Of a DNA stretch of 26,759 nt, positions 1 through 8,844 are shown in pieces. The stretch's first letter is position 1; every line of letters starts with the position of its first letter. The stretch spans positions 1 to 26,759 of the forward strand of contig CAYWTX010000449.1 in the NCBI GenBank assembly GCA_964461295.1, given 5' to 3'. This DNA comes from CAYWTX01 sp964461295. Lineage in GTDB: Bacteria; Planctomycetota; Phycisphaerae; SM23-33. Made by a program: the position numbers and the translations under genes. Under the pieces are notes generated by a model that had not been told where the DNA came from, made no database searches, and worked only from the letters and a program-made list of their open reading frames with translations.

Positions 1-398
1 TCCGCCCGCAGGACAACGACACGACCTTCAAGCTCACCTGGATGATCGAGGTGGTGAACGACGGCGTGACGATGGCCTCGGTGCAACCGGGCTCGGCCTA
101 CACGCTAACCAAGAACCTGCTGCTGCTGCCCACCTTCCAGCCTCCTTCAGGAATGAGCCTGTTCCAGGCCGACGAGAAGAACAAGCCCAGGGTCCTGCCG
201 GCCGGCGCCGTCATCACCGTCCGCGAGCAACGGACGCAGTTGACGGCCGCGTGGTATAAGGTGTCCGCCTCGGGCGCCGACGGCAAGGCGATCGGCGAAG
301 GCTGGATCAGCGGCGAGGCGCTGGACAATCAGCAGGTCAATCCGGTCGAGAAGGCCCCGGCGGGCAAGGCCCCAGCCGCGGCCGGCAAGAGGAACTAG
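1..398 (+). CDS. 3' end of a gene with an SH3-like C-terminal domain (5' truncated by window)
   Basis: The reading frame is open from base 3, so the true start lies left of the window; the ATG at 42 is probably internal. The visible 131 residues end in a segment with the look of a bacterial SH3 (SH3b) fold: a short strand-rich stretch with VLPAGAVITVRE, AAWYKV and EGWISGEAL, followed by an Ala/Pro/Lys-rich tail. SH3-like domains of this sort usually bind peptides or cell wall. The next gene starts 39 bases downstream on the same strand, and the following genes lead to a secretin, so this is probably one part of the same envelope machine. I do not recognise the family, and the missing N-terminal part would decide what it is. 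Confidence 0.75.
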   Translation, partial: RPQDNDTTFKLTWMIEVVNDGVTMASVQPGSAYTLTKNLLLLPTFQPPSGMSLFQADEKNKPRVLPAGAVITVREQRTQLTAAWYKVSASGADGKAIGEGWISGEALDNQQVNPVEKAPAGKAPAAAGKRN

Positions 399-437
399 CA
401 ACGATGCCGTTGTGCGACGGCGAGTGAAAGGCTGCTC

Positions 438-1550
438 ATGCAGTTCATCCGAAACAACCTGTTCTACGTGATCCTGGGGGGCCTGACGACGGTGATCGTC
501 GTGGCCGAACTCGTCTATCCGCTGCTGAGCGGCGTCGACGAGAAGGTGGCCAAGCGGACCAAGCTCTCGGGAGAACTGGAGGCGGCGCGCAACGCCCTCA
601 ACACCCGCCAGGTGAACGAGGAGAAACTCAAGGCGATGACGGCCCGCGGCACGGCGGTGACGGAGGCCTCCAAGGGCGACGAGGAAGCCTCGTTGCAGTT
701 CAACCGCCGCAACTTCGAGGTGTTGCAGATCCCTCTGGGACAACTCAAGCCCGCTTTCCCCATCAGTATCGCCGAATACGCCAAGTGGAACGGGCGGCTG
801 GAGTTCACCACCAAGTACTGCGAGGTGGTGGCCTCCCTGCTCAAACAGCCGCGCCTGCGAGCCGTTGAACCCCCCGACGTTAAGGATGTCGATGCGGCCA
901 TCGCGACCCTGACCTCTCCGGGCGCAAAACCCGACGTGATCAAGAAACTCGCCCGCCAGCAGGTGATGCTCGAATGGACCAAGAAGGGCGCCCTCTACGT
1001 CGGCGACAAGGTCCTCGACCGCGTCTTCACCGAACCCACCAACACCGCCCCCGACGAGAAGCTCTGGGAGGCCCAGGTCAACCTCTGGGCGACCGAGGAA
1101 GTCCTCCGCGCGATCATCACCACCAACGAGGAAGTCGCGGCCGAACGAGAGAAGAACCTCGGCGGGGGCGCCGAAGGCGGGATCACCGACTCGGCGGTGC
1201 GGCACCTGCTGCGGATCAAGGTGGAGGGCCAGTTCGCGGCGCCCCGCAGCGTCGGCGCCGTCGGCGAGGCCCCTACCATCACGCGCCGCTACTCCACCGC
1301 CCGCTACGCGGTGCAGAACTACGACTTCACCGTCATCATGCCCACTCGCCACGTGGAACGTCTCCTGCGGACGCTGATGCTCCAGAACTTCCACGCTGTC
1401 CACCGCGTCAACCTCAGCAAGGTGTCCCTCACGGACGAGTCGCTGTTCTACTACGGACCCGAAGAAGTGATGCAGGTGGACGTCGCCGGCGAACTGCTGC
1501 TGCTGCGGTCGTGGATCAACCCCTTGATGCCCAAGAGTGGCGCCCGATAG
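438..1550 (+). CDS. single-pass membrane protein, possible PilO/Amuc_1100-like secretin-system component
   Basis: A 370-aa protein. Residues about 9-30 form one N-terminal membrane helix after a short basic start, and residues about 33-72 are a charged, coiled-coil-like stretch. A long soluble region follows and ends in a strand/helix domain (about 280-365, around TVIMPTRHVERLLRTLML and VSLTDESLFYY). One N-terminal helix, then a coiled coil, then a globular periplasmic domain is the plan of PilN/PilO and of the Amuc_1100-type proteins that sit next to secretins. The assignment rests on architecture and context, not on sequence identity I can confirm. GAAAGG six bases before the ATG is a good ribosome binding site. 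The next gene starts 30 bases after the stop, which implies an operon. Confidence 0.8.
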   Translation: MQFIRNNLFYVILGGLTTVIVVAELVYPLLSGVDEKVAKRTKLSGELEAARNALNTRQVNEEKLKAMTARGTAVTEASKGDEEASLQFNRRNFEVLQIPLGQLKPAFPISIAEYAKWNGRLEFTTKYCEVVASLLKQPRLRAVEPPDVKDVDAAIATLTSPGAKPDVIKKLARQQVMLEWTKKGALYVGDKVLDRVFTEPTNTAPDEKLWEAQVNLWATEEVLRAIITTNEEVAAEREKNLGGGAEGGITDSAVRHLLRIKVEGQFAAPRSVGAVGEAPTITRRYSTARYAVQNYDFTVIMPTRHVERLLRTLMLQNFHAVHRVNLSKVSLTDESLFYYGPEEVMQVDVAGELLLLRSWINPLMPKSGAR

Positions 1551-1580
1551 GCTGCCAAAGCTGGTACAGGAGGCCGACGT

Positions 1581-3083
1581 ATGGCCAAGGCCGACGAGAT
1601 TGGTTTTCTCGAGAAGCACGTGGAGAAACTGGTGCTCCTGGCGGGCGTGGTCCTGCTGGCTCTGTGCGTCTACCGCTGGGTGCTTTCCTCGCCGCTGACG
1701 TTCGAGGTGGTCGGACCCGCCGGCTCCGGCAAGGCCGAAGTCGGGCCGGAAAAGGCCGACCGGGTCCTCCACCAGGCCGCGCTGGCCATCCGCGCCCGCA
1801 TCGCCCACTACCCCGCTGTCGTCGGACCGATGCCCAAGCATGCGGGCAAGACCGCCGACCTGCGGCTCATCGAGCCGGCCGAAGCCAACGCCGTCGCCCT
1901 CTCGGCGCCGCAAAGGCCCATCCGCCCTTACGATGCCAATGGGCTGGACAAGGGCGGCCCCACGCTGGACAACATCGTCAAGTCGATGCTCGCGCTGCCC
2001 GAGTTGACAGTCACGGCCACGGAAGTTGTGCCCGAGAAGGAGCAGGCGGCCGACACGATCCTGGCGCGGGGCGAGCTGGTCTTCCCCTTGGCCCGCCAAC
2101 TCCAGGAATGGCAGGCGATCCTCCCCCAGGACCGCGTCCGGCCTGCCCTCGTCGTGCATGACGTCATCGTCCGCGTCCAGGAACTGCTGCCCGGCGGACA
2201 GTGGTCGGAGGCCAAGAAGGTGACGCCCTCGCTTCGCCCGCTTCCCAAGCCGGCGACGACGACCGCGCCGGCCCCCGAAGCCCCCGTCGAGATCCCCGCC
2301 TTCGACGGAAGCAACCACGCGGCTGTGCACGCCGCGGTCCGCGCCCTGGCGGAGGAACCGCGCCAGCGGCGGATCACGCGCGGCGACTACTACCGCGTCT
2401 GGTCGCCGGAGGGCGACTGGCAGGACCTGCGCGCGGCGGGGCCCGAGGAACCGCCCAAGGACGAACTGCGGATCGCTTTCCACGACGACGCGACCATGAA
2501 GCCAGGCAGGACTTACCGCTACAGCGTGCAGTTGGAACTGGTCAGCCCCCTGTTGGCGCACGACGACGTGGTCGCCAGGAAGAACGCCGACGACGCCAAG
2601 GCGAAGTACATCCAGACGAAGTTCAGCGACTGGTCGGCCCCCGTCTCGGTCGGCAAGCCCGTCGACTTCTTCGTGACAGGCATTGGAATGAACCAGCAGG
2701 TCAAGGCGCGAGTGTTCACCCGCGTGCTGAACCAAGTGGTGTCGCAGGAGTTCAACCTGGCCCCGGGCGATCCCATCGGCGGCCCCTCGCCGGTGAAGGT
2801 GTACGACCCGGTGGCCAAGGGCGCGCGAAACGTGATGGTCGATTTCCGCTCTGGCTGCACGACGCTGGATTTCCGCTTCGACATGCAGGCGGCCAGGGGC
2901 GCCCTGGTGCGCAATACGTTCATGCTGTTGTACCTGGACGCCCAAGGGCAAGTGAGCGCTCGGTACCTGGCATGGGATCAGGAGTCGGATCAGTACAAGG
3001 CCTGGAGGGATGCGGGTGCGCGAGCGCCCGCCGGTGCCGCCGCCGGCGCCGCCGCCGGCACAGGCGTCAAGCCGCCGCCCTGA
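1581..3083 (+). CDS. single-pass membrane protein of unknown family in the secretin operon
   Basis: A 500-aa protein with a strong AGGAGG site seven bases before the ATG. A cytoplasmic stub of about 16 residues precedes one membrane helix (about 17-35, LVLLAGVVLLALCVYRW). The rest should lie outside the inner membrane. A Pro/Ala-rich linker lies near residues 215-240. Further on is a strand-rich region that looks fibronectin- or PilP-like (about 310-360, GRTYRYSVQLELVSP and FSDWSAPVSVGKP). The C-terminal tail is Ala/Gly/Pro-rich. I do not recognise the family. The position between a PilO-like protein and a secretin suggests a link between the inner-membrane complex and the outer-membrane pore (inference). 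Confidence 0.8.
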   Translation: MAKADEIGFLEKHVEKLVLLAGVVLLALCVYRWVLSSPLTFEVVGPAGSGKAEVGPEKADRVLHQAALAIRARIAHYPAVVGPMPKHAGKTADLRLIEPAEANAVALSAPQRPIRPYDANGLDKGGPTLDNIVKSMLALPELTVTATEVVPEKEQAADTILARGELVFPLARQLQEWQAILPQDRVRPALVVHDVIVRVQELLPGGQWSEAKKVTPSLRPLPKPATTTAPAPEAPVEIPAFDGSNHAAVHAAVRALAEEPRQRRITRGDYYRVWSPEGDWQDLRAAGPEEPPKDELRIAFHDDATMKPGRTYRYSVQLELVSPLLAHDDVVARKNADDAKAKYIQTKFSDWSAPVSVGKPVDFFVTGIGMNQQVKARVFTRVLNQVVSQEFNLAPGDPIGGPSPVKVYDPVAKGARNVMVDFRSGCTTLDFRFDMQAARGALVRNTFMLLYLDAQGQVSARYLAWDQESDQYKAWRDAGARAPAGAAAGAAAGTGVKPPP

Positions 3084-3184
3084 GAACGGATATCTCTGCG
3101 AAGGCTGTTTTTGGTGTTGCAACCTGTTGGTCCTTGGCGTAGCCTATGCCGCGCCGCAGGCTTGCGTATAGAAGGAGCTGTGCT

Positions 3185-6100
3185 GTGGTAATTGCGCGAA
3201 TCGTACCCTCGGGATTGCTGGCCGCCGTGGTGCTTGCGCTGGGTTCTCTGGCGCAGGGACAGGAAGTCGCCGCCGACCAGGCCAAGGCGATGCTCCAGCA
3301 AGGAATCAAGGAATATAAATCCTTCAACTTCAAGCAGGCGCAGGCCACGCTGCTCAAAGCCAACGACCTCCTCAAGGAGAAGGGCTCCGCTCTCAGCGAC
3401 GAGGAAAAGAAGCAGCTCAACGAGCACCTGGAGAAGGCGCCCGACGCCATCCGTCAGCAGGGCGCCGCCCAGCAGTCCTACAAGGACGCCGAGAAGGCCC
3501 TGCGCGGCGGGCAGTTCGACGAAGCCATCAACGGCTTCGGCGCCGCGGCCGCCAGTGAATTCCTCAACCCCGGCACCCGCCAGGACGCCCAGGCCCAACT
3601 CGCCCTGGCCAAGATGAAGAAGGACGTGGCCAAGGCGGCCGCCGCTGCCGCCGCGACCGAACCGGCGCCCGCACCGGCCCCGACGCCCGCACCCGCCCCG
3701 CTCGCGGCCGCTGATTCCTACGTGGGCACCGCCGCACCCGCACCCTCTCCCGCACCCGCACCCGCCGCCGCCGCACCCGCACCCTCTCCCGCACCCGCAC
3801 CCGCACCCGCCGCCACAGTCGCCGATCCCAAGGCAAACGGCGACCTGACCGCACGCCAAGCCAAGGCCCGCGAACTCCTTGCCCGCGGCAAGCAGGCCTT
3901 AGACGACAATGACGGCGACGCCGCCATGCGATTCTTCCAGCGAGCCCTGGAACTCGACAGCGAGTTGACCGAAGCCGACACCCTCCTCAAGAACTCCACC
4001 AACCTCCTGGCCCGCAAGTCCTCTACCCAGGCGCCCGGCTCGCTCGGTCGCCTCCAGCGCCAAATGCTTGTGGCCAGGGAAGCGGCATTGGTTGAAATCA
4101 ACAGGCTTCTGAATCAGTCACGTCAGCAACTGACCACGGTTGCCAAGTCGGCCGACTTCGAGTCGGCGAACAAGGCTGCCCACGAGGCCAAGCAAACCCT
4201 TGAAGCCAACAAGCTCTTCTTCGGCGCTCAGGAGTGGGCAACACAGCTTGCTCGCGTTGACGAACAGATAACGCTCACCGAGACGCGGAAGATGGCGTTT
4301 GAGAGGTCCGAAGCCGCCAGGCAGGCCGTCGAAATCGAGAAGATGAGCCGCGAGCGGGTTCTACAGGAACAGGCCACCCGCATGAGAAGGGTCGTCGTGC
4401 TCACCGAACAGGCCCGCGAACTGCGCTCGCAGAAGCAGTACGGCAAGTCCCTGGCCGTCGTCGAGGAAATCCTCCTCATCGACCCCAAGAATCCCTGGGC
4501 CCTCCAGGAACGCGATGTCCTGGCCGAGTTCGACCTCCTGGTCCGCGAAGGCAAAGCCGTCCGCAACAACCGCTTCCAGGAGCAGGAAACGCTCATCGAT
4601 CTCCGCGAGTCGGAAATCCCATGGTACCAGTACCTGCGCTATCCCAAGAACTGGCGACAGCTCACCGAGGAACGCAAGGCCATGGAAGCCACCACCTCCG
4701 GCGACAGCCCGACCGACGCGGCCCTGCGGGCGAAGCTCCGCCGCGAGATCGAACGGCTGACCTTCAACGAGATCGATTTCAAGGAAGTGGTGAACTTCCT
4801 GCGCGAGTACTCCGACGCCAACATTCACGTCAACTGGCGTGCGCTCCAGGCGGCCGGCATCGAACCCACCACCAAGGTCAGCGTGGACGTGCGCCGCGTG
4901 AGCGTCAAGCGAGCTCTGGAACTGGTGCTGCGGGACGTGTCGGGCGCCGCGGCCGGCGCCGACGCCGAACTGACGTACGTGGTGGACGGCGGCGTCCTGA
5001 CGATCTCCACCAAGGCCGACCTGGCCCGCAAGCCCATCCGGCGCGTGTACGACGTGCGGGATCTGCTGGTTCCGGTCCCCGACTTCCAGGGCCCCCGCAT
5101 TGACCTGGACATCAGCACCTCATCCAGCTCCTCCAGCTCCAGCAGCATGGGCGGCACGGGCAGCACAGGCGGCACAAGCGGGAGCGGCGGGGGCATCTTC
5201 GATACCGCCTCCACCACCAACACCCAGGAAAAGATCAAGATCATCACCAAGGAAGACCTGACCAAGGACTTCATCACCCTCATCCGCCGCGGCATCGACA
5301 AGGATTCCTGGTCCGACCCAGAGGGCGGCGGCGGCGGCACCGGCTTCATCCAGGTCATGAACGGGCAACTCGTCGTCACCCAGACAGCCGAGAACCACCA
5401 GTCCATCGCCGAACTGCTGGAGAAGCTCCGCGAGGCCAAGACCATCCAGATCATGATCGAAGCCCGGTTCATCATGGTGGACAGCGGCTTCCTCAACCGC
5501 GTGGGCTTCGACGTCGATATCTTCTTCAACATCGGCTCGCGGCTGGGCAGCACCAGCACCACCGACCCCTGGACCGGCGCGACGGTCCCCACCAGCGGCG
5601 GGTCCAGCGGCTGGGGCAACAACGGCAAGATCTCCAACCGAGTCACCCCGGTTCGCGCGGACTCCAACTCGCTGGCCTTCACCCGCGGCATCAGCACCCT
5701 GGTCGGCAGCGACATAGGCTCCGCCCTGGGCACCGGCAGCGCCTTCGGTATGGCGGGCACGTTCCTTGACGATATCCAGGTCAACTTCCTCATCGAGGCC
5801 ACCCAGGCCAACCTGGCCACTCGAACCCTCACCGCCCCGAAAATCTGCCTGAGCAATGGCCAGCGGGCCTATATCACCGTCGCCACCCAGCAGGCCTACA
5901 TCCGCGAAGTCATCCCCGTCGTGTCCGGCAATGCCACCGCCAACCGGCCCGTCATCGGCTACATTCCCACCGGCTCCGTCCTGGATGTCGCCGCCACCGC
6001 CTCGGCCGACCGCCGATACGTCCTGATGACCGTTCGCCCCCAGGTCTCCAGCAACCAGACCAGCACCGCCGGGGGCGCCACCGGCGGGACCACGCCGTCG

Positions 6101-6421
6101 GACCCCAACGCGGTCGGCGGCATCCCCACCTTCGGCGGCGTGCAACTGCCCACCGTGGCCGTGCAGGACCTCCAGACCACCGTCTCCGTCCCCGACGGCG
6201 GCACCCTGGTGCTGGGCGGACAGAAGATGGCCGGCGAGATCGAACGCGAGGTCGGCCCGCCGATCCTCAGCAAGGTTCCCGTCCTCAACCGCTTCTTCGT
6301 CAACAAGGTCAAGGTCCGCGACGAACGCACCCTGTTGATCCTCATCAAGCCCAAGATCCTCATCAACGAGGTCGCCGAGAAGAACGAGAAGCTCTACCTC
6401 GAGGAGCCGCGGCTGCCGTAG
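3185..6421 (+). CDS. large TPR-containing secretin (PilQ/GspD family)
   Basis: A secretin forms a multimeric outer-membrane channel for a type IV pilus or type II-like secretion system. I chose the GTG at 3185: GAAGGAG sits seven bases upstream, and this start gives a clean signal peptide (MVIARIVPSGLLAAVVLALG, cleavage near AQG/QE). An in-frame ATG at 3146 would bury the signal behind a basic tail. The protein is about 1078 aa, longer than usual PilQ. In order: helical TPR-like region (30-140), Ala/Pro repeat linker (about 152-212), TPR (225-269), coiled coil (290-410), second TPR-like hairpin (411-447), STN-like domain (517-630), Ser/Gly linker (643-675), secretin N-type domain (686-778) and C-terminal secretin core (about 870-1066). 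The core contains the family signature VPDGGTLVLGGQ and then GPPILSKVPVLNRFF. The secretin call is firm; the choice between pilus and secretion is not resolved here. Confidence 0.95.
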   Translation: MVIARIVPSGLLAAVVLALGSLAQGQEVAADQAKAMLQQGIKEYKSFNFKQAQATLLKANDLLKEKGSALSDEEKKQLNEHLEKAPDAIRQQGAAQQSYKDAEKALRGGQFDEAINGFGAAAASEFLNPGTRQDAQAQLALAKMKKDVAKAAAAAAATEPAPAPAPTPAPAPLAAADSYVGTAAPAPSPAPAPAAAAPAPSPAPAPAPAATVADPKANGDLTARQAKARELLARGKQALDDNDGDAAMRFFQRALELDSELTEADTLLKNSTNLLARKSSTQAPGSLGRLQRQMLVAREAALVEINRLLNQSRQQLTTVAKSADFESANKAAHEAKQTLEANKLFFGAQEWATQLARVDEQITLTETRKMAFERSEAARQAVEIEKMSRERVLQEQATRMRRVVVLTEQARELRSQKQYGKSLAVVEEILLIDPKNPWALQERDVLAEFDLLVREGKAVRNNRFQEQETLIDLRESEIPWYQYLRYPKNWRQLTEERKAMEATTSGDSPTDAALRAKLRREIERLTFNEIDFKEVVNFLREYSDANIHVNWRALQAAGIEPTTKVSVDVRRVSVKRALELVLRDVSGAAAGADAELTYVVDGGVLTISTKADLARKPIRRVYDVRDLLVPVPDFQGPRIDLDISTSSSSSSSSSMGGTGSTGGTSGSGGGIFDTASTTNTQEKIKIITKEDLTKDFITLIRRGIDKDSWSDPEGGGGGTGFIQVMNGQLVVTQTAENHQSIAELLEKLREAKTIQIMIEARFIMVDSGFLNRVGFDVDIFFNIGSRLGSTSTTDPWTGATVPTSGGSSGWGNNGKISNRVTPVRADSNSLAFTRGISTLVGSDIGSALGTGSAFGMAGTFLDDIQVNFLIEATQANLATRTLTAPKICLSNGQRAYITVATQQAYIREVIPVVSGNATANRPVIGYIPTGSVLDVAATASADRRYVLMTVRPQVSSNQTSTAGGATGGTTPSDPNAVGGIPTFGGVQLPTVAVQDLQTTVSVPDGGTLVLGGQKMAGEIEREVGPPILSKVPVLNRFFVNKVKVRDERTLLILIKPKILINEVAEKNEKLYLEEPRLP
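3731..3811 (+). repeat. 39-bp tandem repeat coding for the Ala/Pro linker of the secretin
   Basis: A unit beginning GCCGCACCCGCACCCTCTCC occurs at 3731 and again at 3770, giving a 39-base period (13 codons, so in frame). It encodes two copies of an APAPSPAPAPA-type linker. The second copy carries one extra Ala-Pro pair. Such repeats can gain or lose units without a frameshift. Confidence 0.8.
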
Positions 6422-6446
6422 GTCCCGGCAAGTTCCGATCCCCCAT

Positions 6447-6478
6447 GCGGGCCGCGGTTCCAACGAATCGCGGCCCGC
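6447..6478 (+). terminator. strong hairpin after the secretin gene
   Basis: GCGGGCCGCGGTTC (6447-6460) pairs with GAATCGCGGCCCGC (6465-6478) over 14 positions with a single G-T wobble and a four-base CAAC loop. It lies 26 bases after the secretin stop. Only a weak T-rich stretch (TTCGTTCCGTT) follows, so it could stop transcription or protect the 3' end of the message. Confidence 0.7.
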
Positions 6479-6665
6479 TTCGTTCCGTTGAGACAGACGC
6501 TTCTGTGATGCCGCCGCAAGACGGGCGCGTCGCACCTGCCTCGCGCGGACAGGGCGCGGGCGTGCCCGAACTTCGCCTCACGCCTGCTCCGTCGGGGCGG
6601 GACCGCCGGCGAGGTCCACGTTCCAGTCTCCCGGCAAGTCCTGCTACATCTGCCTCGAGAATGCC

Positions 6666-6696
6666 TTGATCCCCGTGGGCCGCAAGCCTGTACAAT
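6666..6696 (+). promoter_or_regulatory. possible promoter for the YdjY-domain gene
   Basis: TTGATC (6666-6671) and TACAAT (6691-6696) are fair matches to -35 and -10 boxes, but their spacing of 19 bases is longer than ideal. They lie about 65 bases before the start codon. Confidence 0.25.
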
Positions 6697-6759
6697 ACCC
6701 GTTGTGCCGGACGGCGCCGCTGCCGGCCGGATGGGCCGGACTCAACCAGGGCGAACAGA

Positions 6760-7920
6760 ATGAACCGCCACGTTCTCATCGTCGCTTCGGTATGTCTGCT
6801 CGCCGCTCCCGTCGCGGCCAGCCCCTCCACGACCCCCGCCGCCGGAAAGGAGACCCGCCTCGGCCTGGTTCATGTCGACCCCGTCAAGCGGGAGCTGACG
6901 TTCAACGCCGAGGTCTGCCTGCGCGAGGGCGTGCTGGAGTTCCTCCTGTGCGCCTGGAACACCAAGACGCACGAGAGCATCCTGCACACCAAGGCCAAGG
7001 CATCACACATCCATGCCGGCCTGCTGCTGCTGGGCCTGCACCCCGGCAAACCCGCCCGCTGGTCCGGTAGCGATCCCGAGGCCCGCTTCCTCCCCCCCGC
7101 CGGGCCCGCCCTTACGATCTCCCTGTCATGGAAGGACAAGGACGGCAAGCCGCGGTCGGCCGACTCGATGAGCTGGCTCCATGCCGGCGACAAGAAGGAC
7201 CTCAAGCTGCCCAAGGACTGGGCCTTCGTCGGCTCCGAGGTGCTCCCCGACAACCGCTACTGGGCCGATGTCGACGGCGAGATCATCTCCGTCACGAACT
7301 TCCCCTCCGCCGTCATCGACATCCCCGTCGAGAGCTCCAACGCCGACGCGCAGCGCGACCTCTTCGCGGACGCCAAGGCCGTCCCGGAGAAGGGCACCGC
7401 CGTCACGGTCGCCATCCGCCCCCGGCCCGGGGCCGAGAAATGCCCCCACGCCCGCTCGACGCTCGAGATCGACGCCACGGGCAGCCTGCGCATCGACGGC
7501 GAGCCCATCGCCGATAACAAGCTCCCCGACTGGGCCGAGAGGTTCATCGCCGCCCACGAACGCGGCATGGTCGTCATCCGCGCCGCCGGCGGCGCCCTCG
7601 TCCACGACCTCGAAACCGCCCGCGCACAACTCCGCCTCGGCGGAGTGCGGGAGTTCGACTTCCAACGCCTCGCGATCCCCGACGGGCCCCTGCCCCGCAC
7701 CGCCGGGCACCTCAAACAGGCCATGGACGAGTGGACCCGCAAGTTCGCCAAGCCCGATGACTACATCGAAAACCCCCACGACGAAGCCCAACGGCAGCTC
7801 GACCGCATCGACAGGCATCTCAAGGCGATGGACCAGGACCGCCAGCGACTCAAGGACTACGCCGAGCAACTCCGCGCCGCCAAGCTGAAGGCCACGCCGC
7901 CCAAAGGCCCAGGGACCTGA
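6760..7920 (+). CDS. exported YdjY-domain protein
   Basis: A 386-aa protein with a signal peptide (MNRHVLIVASVCLLAAPVAA, cleavage around residue 21). Residues about 35-215 match the YdjY-type domain found repeatedly in planctomycetes. The marks seen are REL-TFNAEVCLREGVLEFLLC, then THESIL, then ASHIHAGLLLLGLHP, and later SEVLPDNRYWADVDGEIISVTNF. The final 50 residues are a charged helix, probably a coiled coil. The function of the family is unknown; a location outside the cytoplasm is inferred from the signal peptide. The AGGG-type ribosome binding site is weak. The next gene starts 13 bases after the stop, so the two are likely co-transcribed. Confidence 0.85.
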   Translation: MNRHVLIVASVCLLAAPVAASPSTTPAAGKETRLGLVHVDPVKRELTFNAEVCLREGVLEFLLCAWNTKTHESILHTKAKASHIHAGLLLLGLHPGKPARWSGSDPEARFLPPAGPALTISLSWKDKDGKPRSADSMSWLHAGDKKDLKLPKDWAFVGSEVLPDNRYWADVDGEIISVTNFPSAVIDIPVESSNADAQRDLFADAKAVPEKGTAVTVAIRPRPGAEKCPHARSTLEIDATGSLRIDGEPIADNKLPDWAERFIAAHERGMVVIRAAGGALVHDLETARAQLRLGGVREFDFQRLAIPDGPLPRTAGHLKQAMDEWTRKFAKPDDYIENPHDEAQRQLDRIDRHLKAMDQDRQRLKDYAEQLRAAKLKATPPKGPGT

Positions 7921-7933
7921 GTGCCTCGACCTG

Positions 7934-8746
7934 ATGGAAGCCGAGAATCGCGTGGACAACGACCGTAACCAACCCGCGCCCGACATTGCCCCCCCGGCCC
8001 CGGCCGGCGCCGTCCGCCGAGCCCTCCGCACGCACGGCGAGGCAATGATCGCCGTCGCCGCCGCCACCCTCATCGTCGAGCTGGGCGTGTACGTGGTGGC
8101 CGTGGCCGCGGGCGCCGGGCCGCTCCAGGCATGCCTGGCGACACTGGCGGCGTCGGCGTTGTGGACCGCCATCGCGGCCCCAAGCGCCGCCGCCGGCGCC
8201 GATGACCCCCTCGGCGCCTTCCTGCGCGCCGGCACGGTGGCCGACGCCTCCGCCGCCGCTCTGGCCGTGCTCGCCCTGGCTTCGCCCGTCTTCTCGGCCG
8301 CCTCCGCCGTCAAGGCCTGGTGCGTCCTCGCCGCTGTCGCCCTCGCCGCCGCCGCCGCCCTGTGCCTGGCACGCTCGCGGGCCGCCAAGGCGGCCCTCGC
8401 CGTCGCCGTCGGCCTGCTGCTCCTGCTCCGCCTCGCTAGCCCCTTCCTCGCCGGCGGCGCCGCCCGCTCACCCGACCGCCCCTTCGCTCGCTCCGCCCTC
8501 GCCGCCGCCATCTACGTCAACCCCTTCTATGCCGCCACCAACACGCTCGACGTGCAGCCGAACTTCGTCTGGCACCGCGACGGCGGGCTGATGTACTCCC
8601 ACGTCGAGGGCGGCTTCTACGGTGCCGCCCCGCCCGCCTGCTGGTACGCCCCGGTCCTCATCGACCTCTCGACCGCCCTGGCGCTCGGCGTCGCCGCGGC
8701 CATGTTCCGCCACAGAAGCAGGGGGAAGAAGGACTACGGGGATTGA
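7934..8746 (+). CDS. multi-pass membrane protein of unknown function
   Basis: A 270-aa protein with a 35-residue soluble start and then about five closely packed hydrophobic segments (roughly 37-58, 64-82, 102-122, 125-143 and 149-170). A polar loop holding NPFYAATNTLDVQPNFVWHR and GLMYSHVEGGFYGAAPP follows, with a last helix near 235-258 and a basic end. The Trp/Tyr/Phe-rich loop is probably on the outer face. No ribosome binding site stands out before the ATG; a GTG at 7952 is an alternative start. I do not recognise a family. The short gap from the YdjY-domain gene suggests a shared transcript. Confidence 0.7.
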   Translation: MEAENRVDNDRNQPAPDIAPPAPAGAVRRALRTHGEAMIAVAAATLIVELGVYVVAVAAGAGPLQACLATLAASALWTAIAAPSAAAGADDPLGAFLRAGTVADASAAALAVLALASPVFSAASAVKAWCVLAAVALAAAAALCLARSRAAKAALAVAVGLLLLLRLASPFLAGGAARSPDRPFARSALAAAIYVNPFYAATNTLDVQPNFVWHRDGGLMYSHVEGGFYGAAPPACWYAPVLIDLSTALALGVAAAMFRHRSRGKKDYGD

Positions 8747-8804
8747 TGCGATTGTAGGAATTGCGTCCCAAGACAGTCCAATCCCCACAATCCCGTCAAT
8801 CCCC
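8738..8804. terminator. long imperfect inverted repeat between convergent genes
   Basis: The arms 8738-8763 and 8779-8804 pair over 26 positions with four mismatches around a 15-base loop. Each arm is itself built from repeats of a GGGATTG/CAATCCC word. The left arm covers the stop codon of the membrane-protein gene, and rdgB converges from the right. It could serve as a two-way terminator, or be a small repeat element. Confidence 0.6.
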
Positions 8805-8844
8805 ACAATCCCTTTCCACCTGCACCGGATTGCAGCCGGCTCGC

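Larger units (their letters stand above)
6422..6759. other. intergenic region between the secretin gene and the YdjY-domain gene
   Basis: These 338 bases contain the secretin terminator hairpin (6447-6478) and, near the right end, a weak promoter candidate for the next gene. I see no convincing gene or repeat in the middle part (about 6480-6660). Confidence 0.6.

Noticed and set aside
147..3122. A 991-codon open frame on the minus strand across the three genes left of the secretin
   Set aside because: It is antisense to three well-supported genes with good ribosome binding sites. Its translation is low-complexity Arg/Gly/His-rich, a usual effect of high G+C content.
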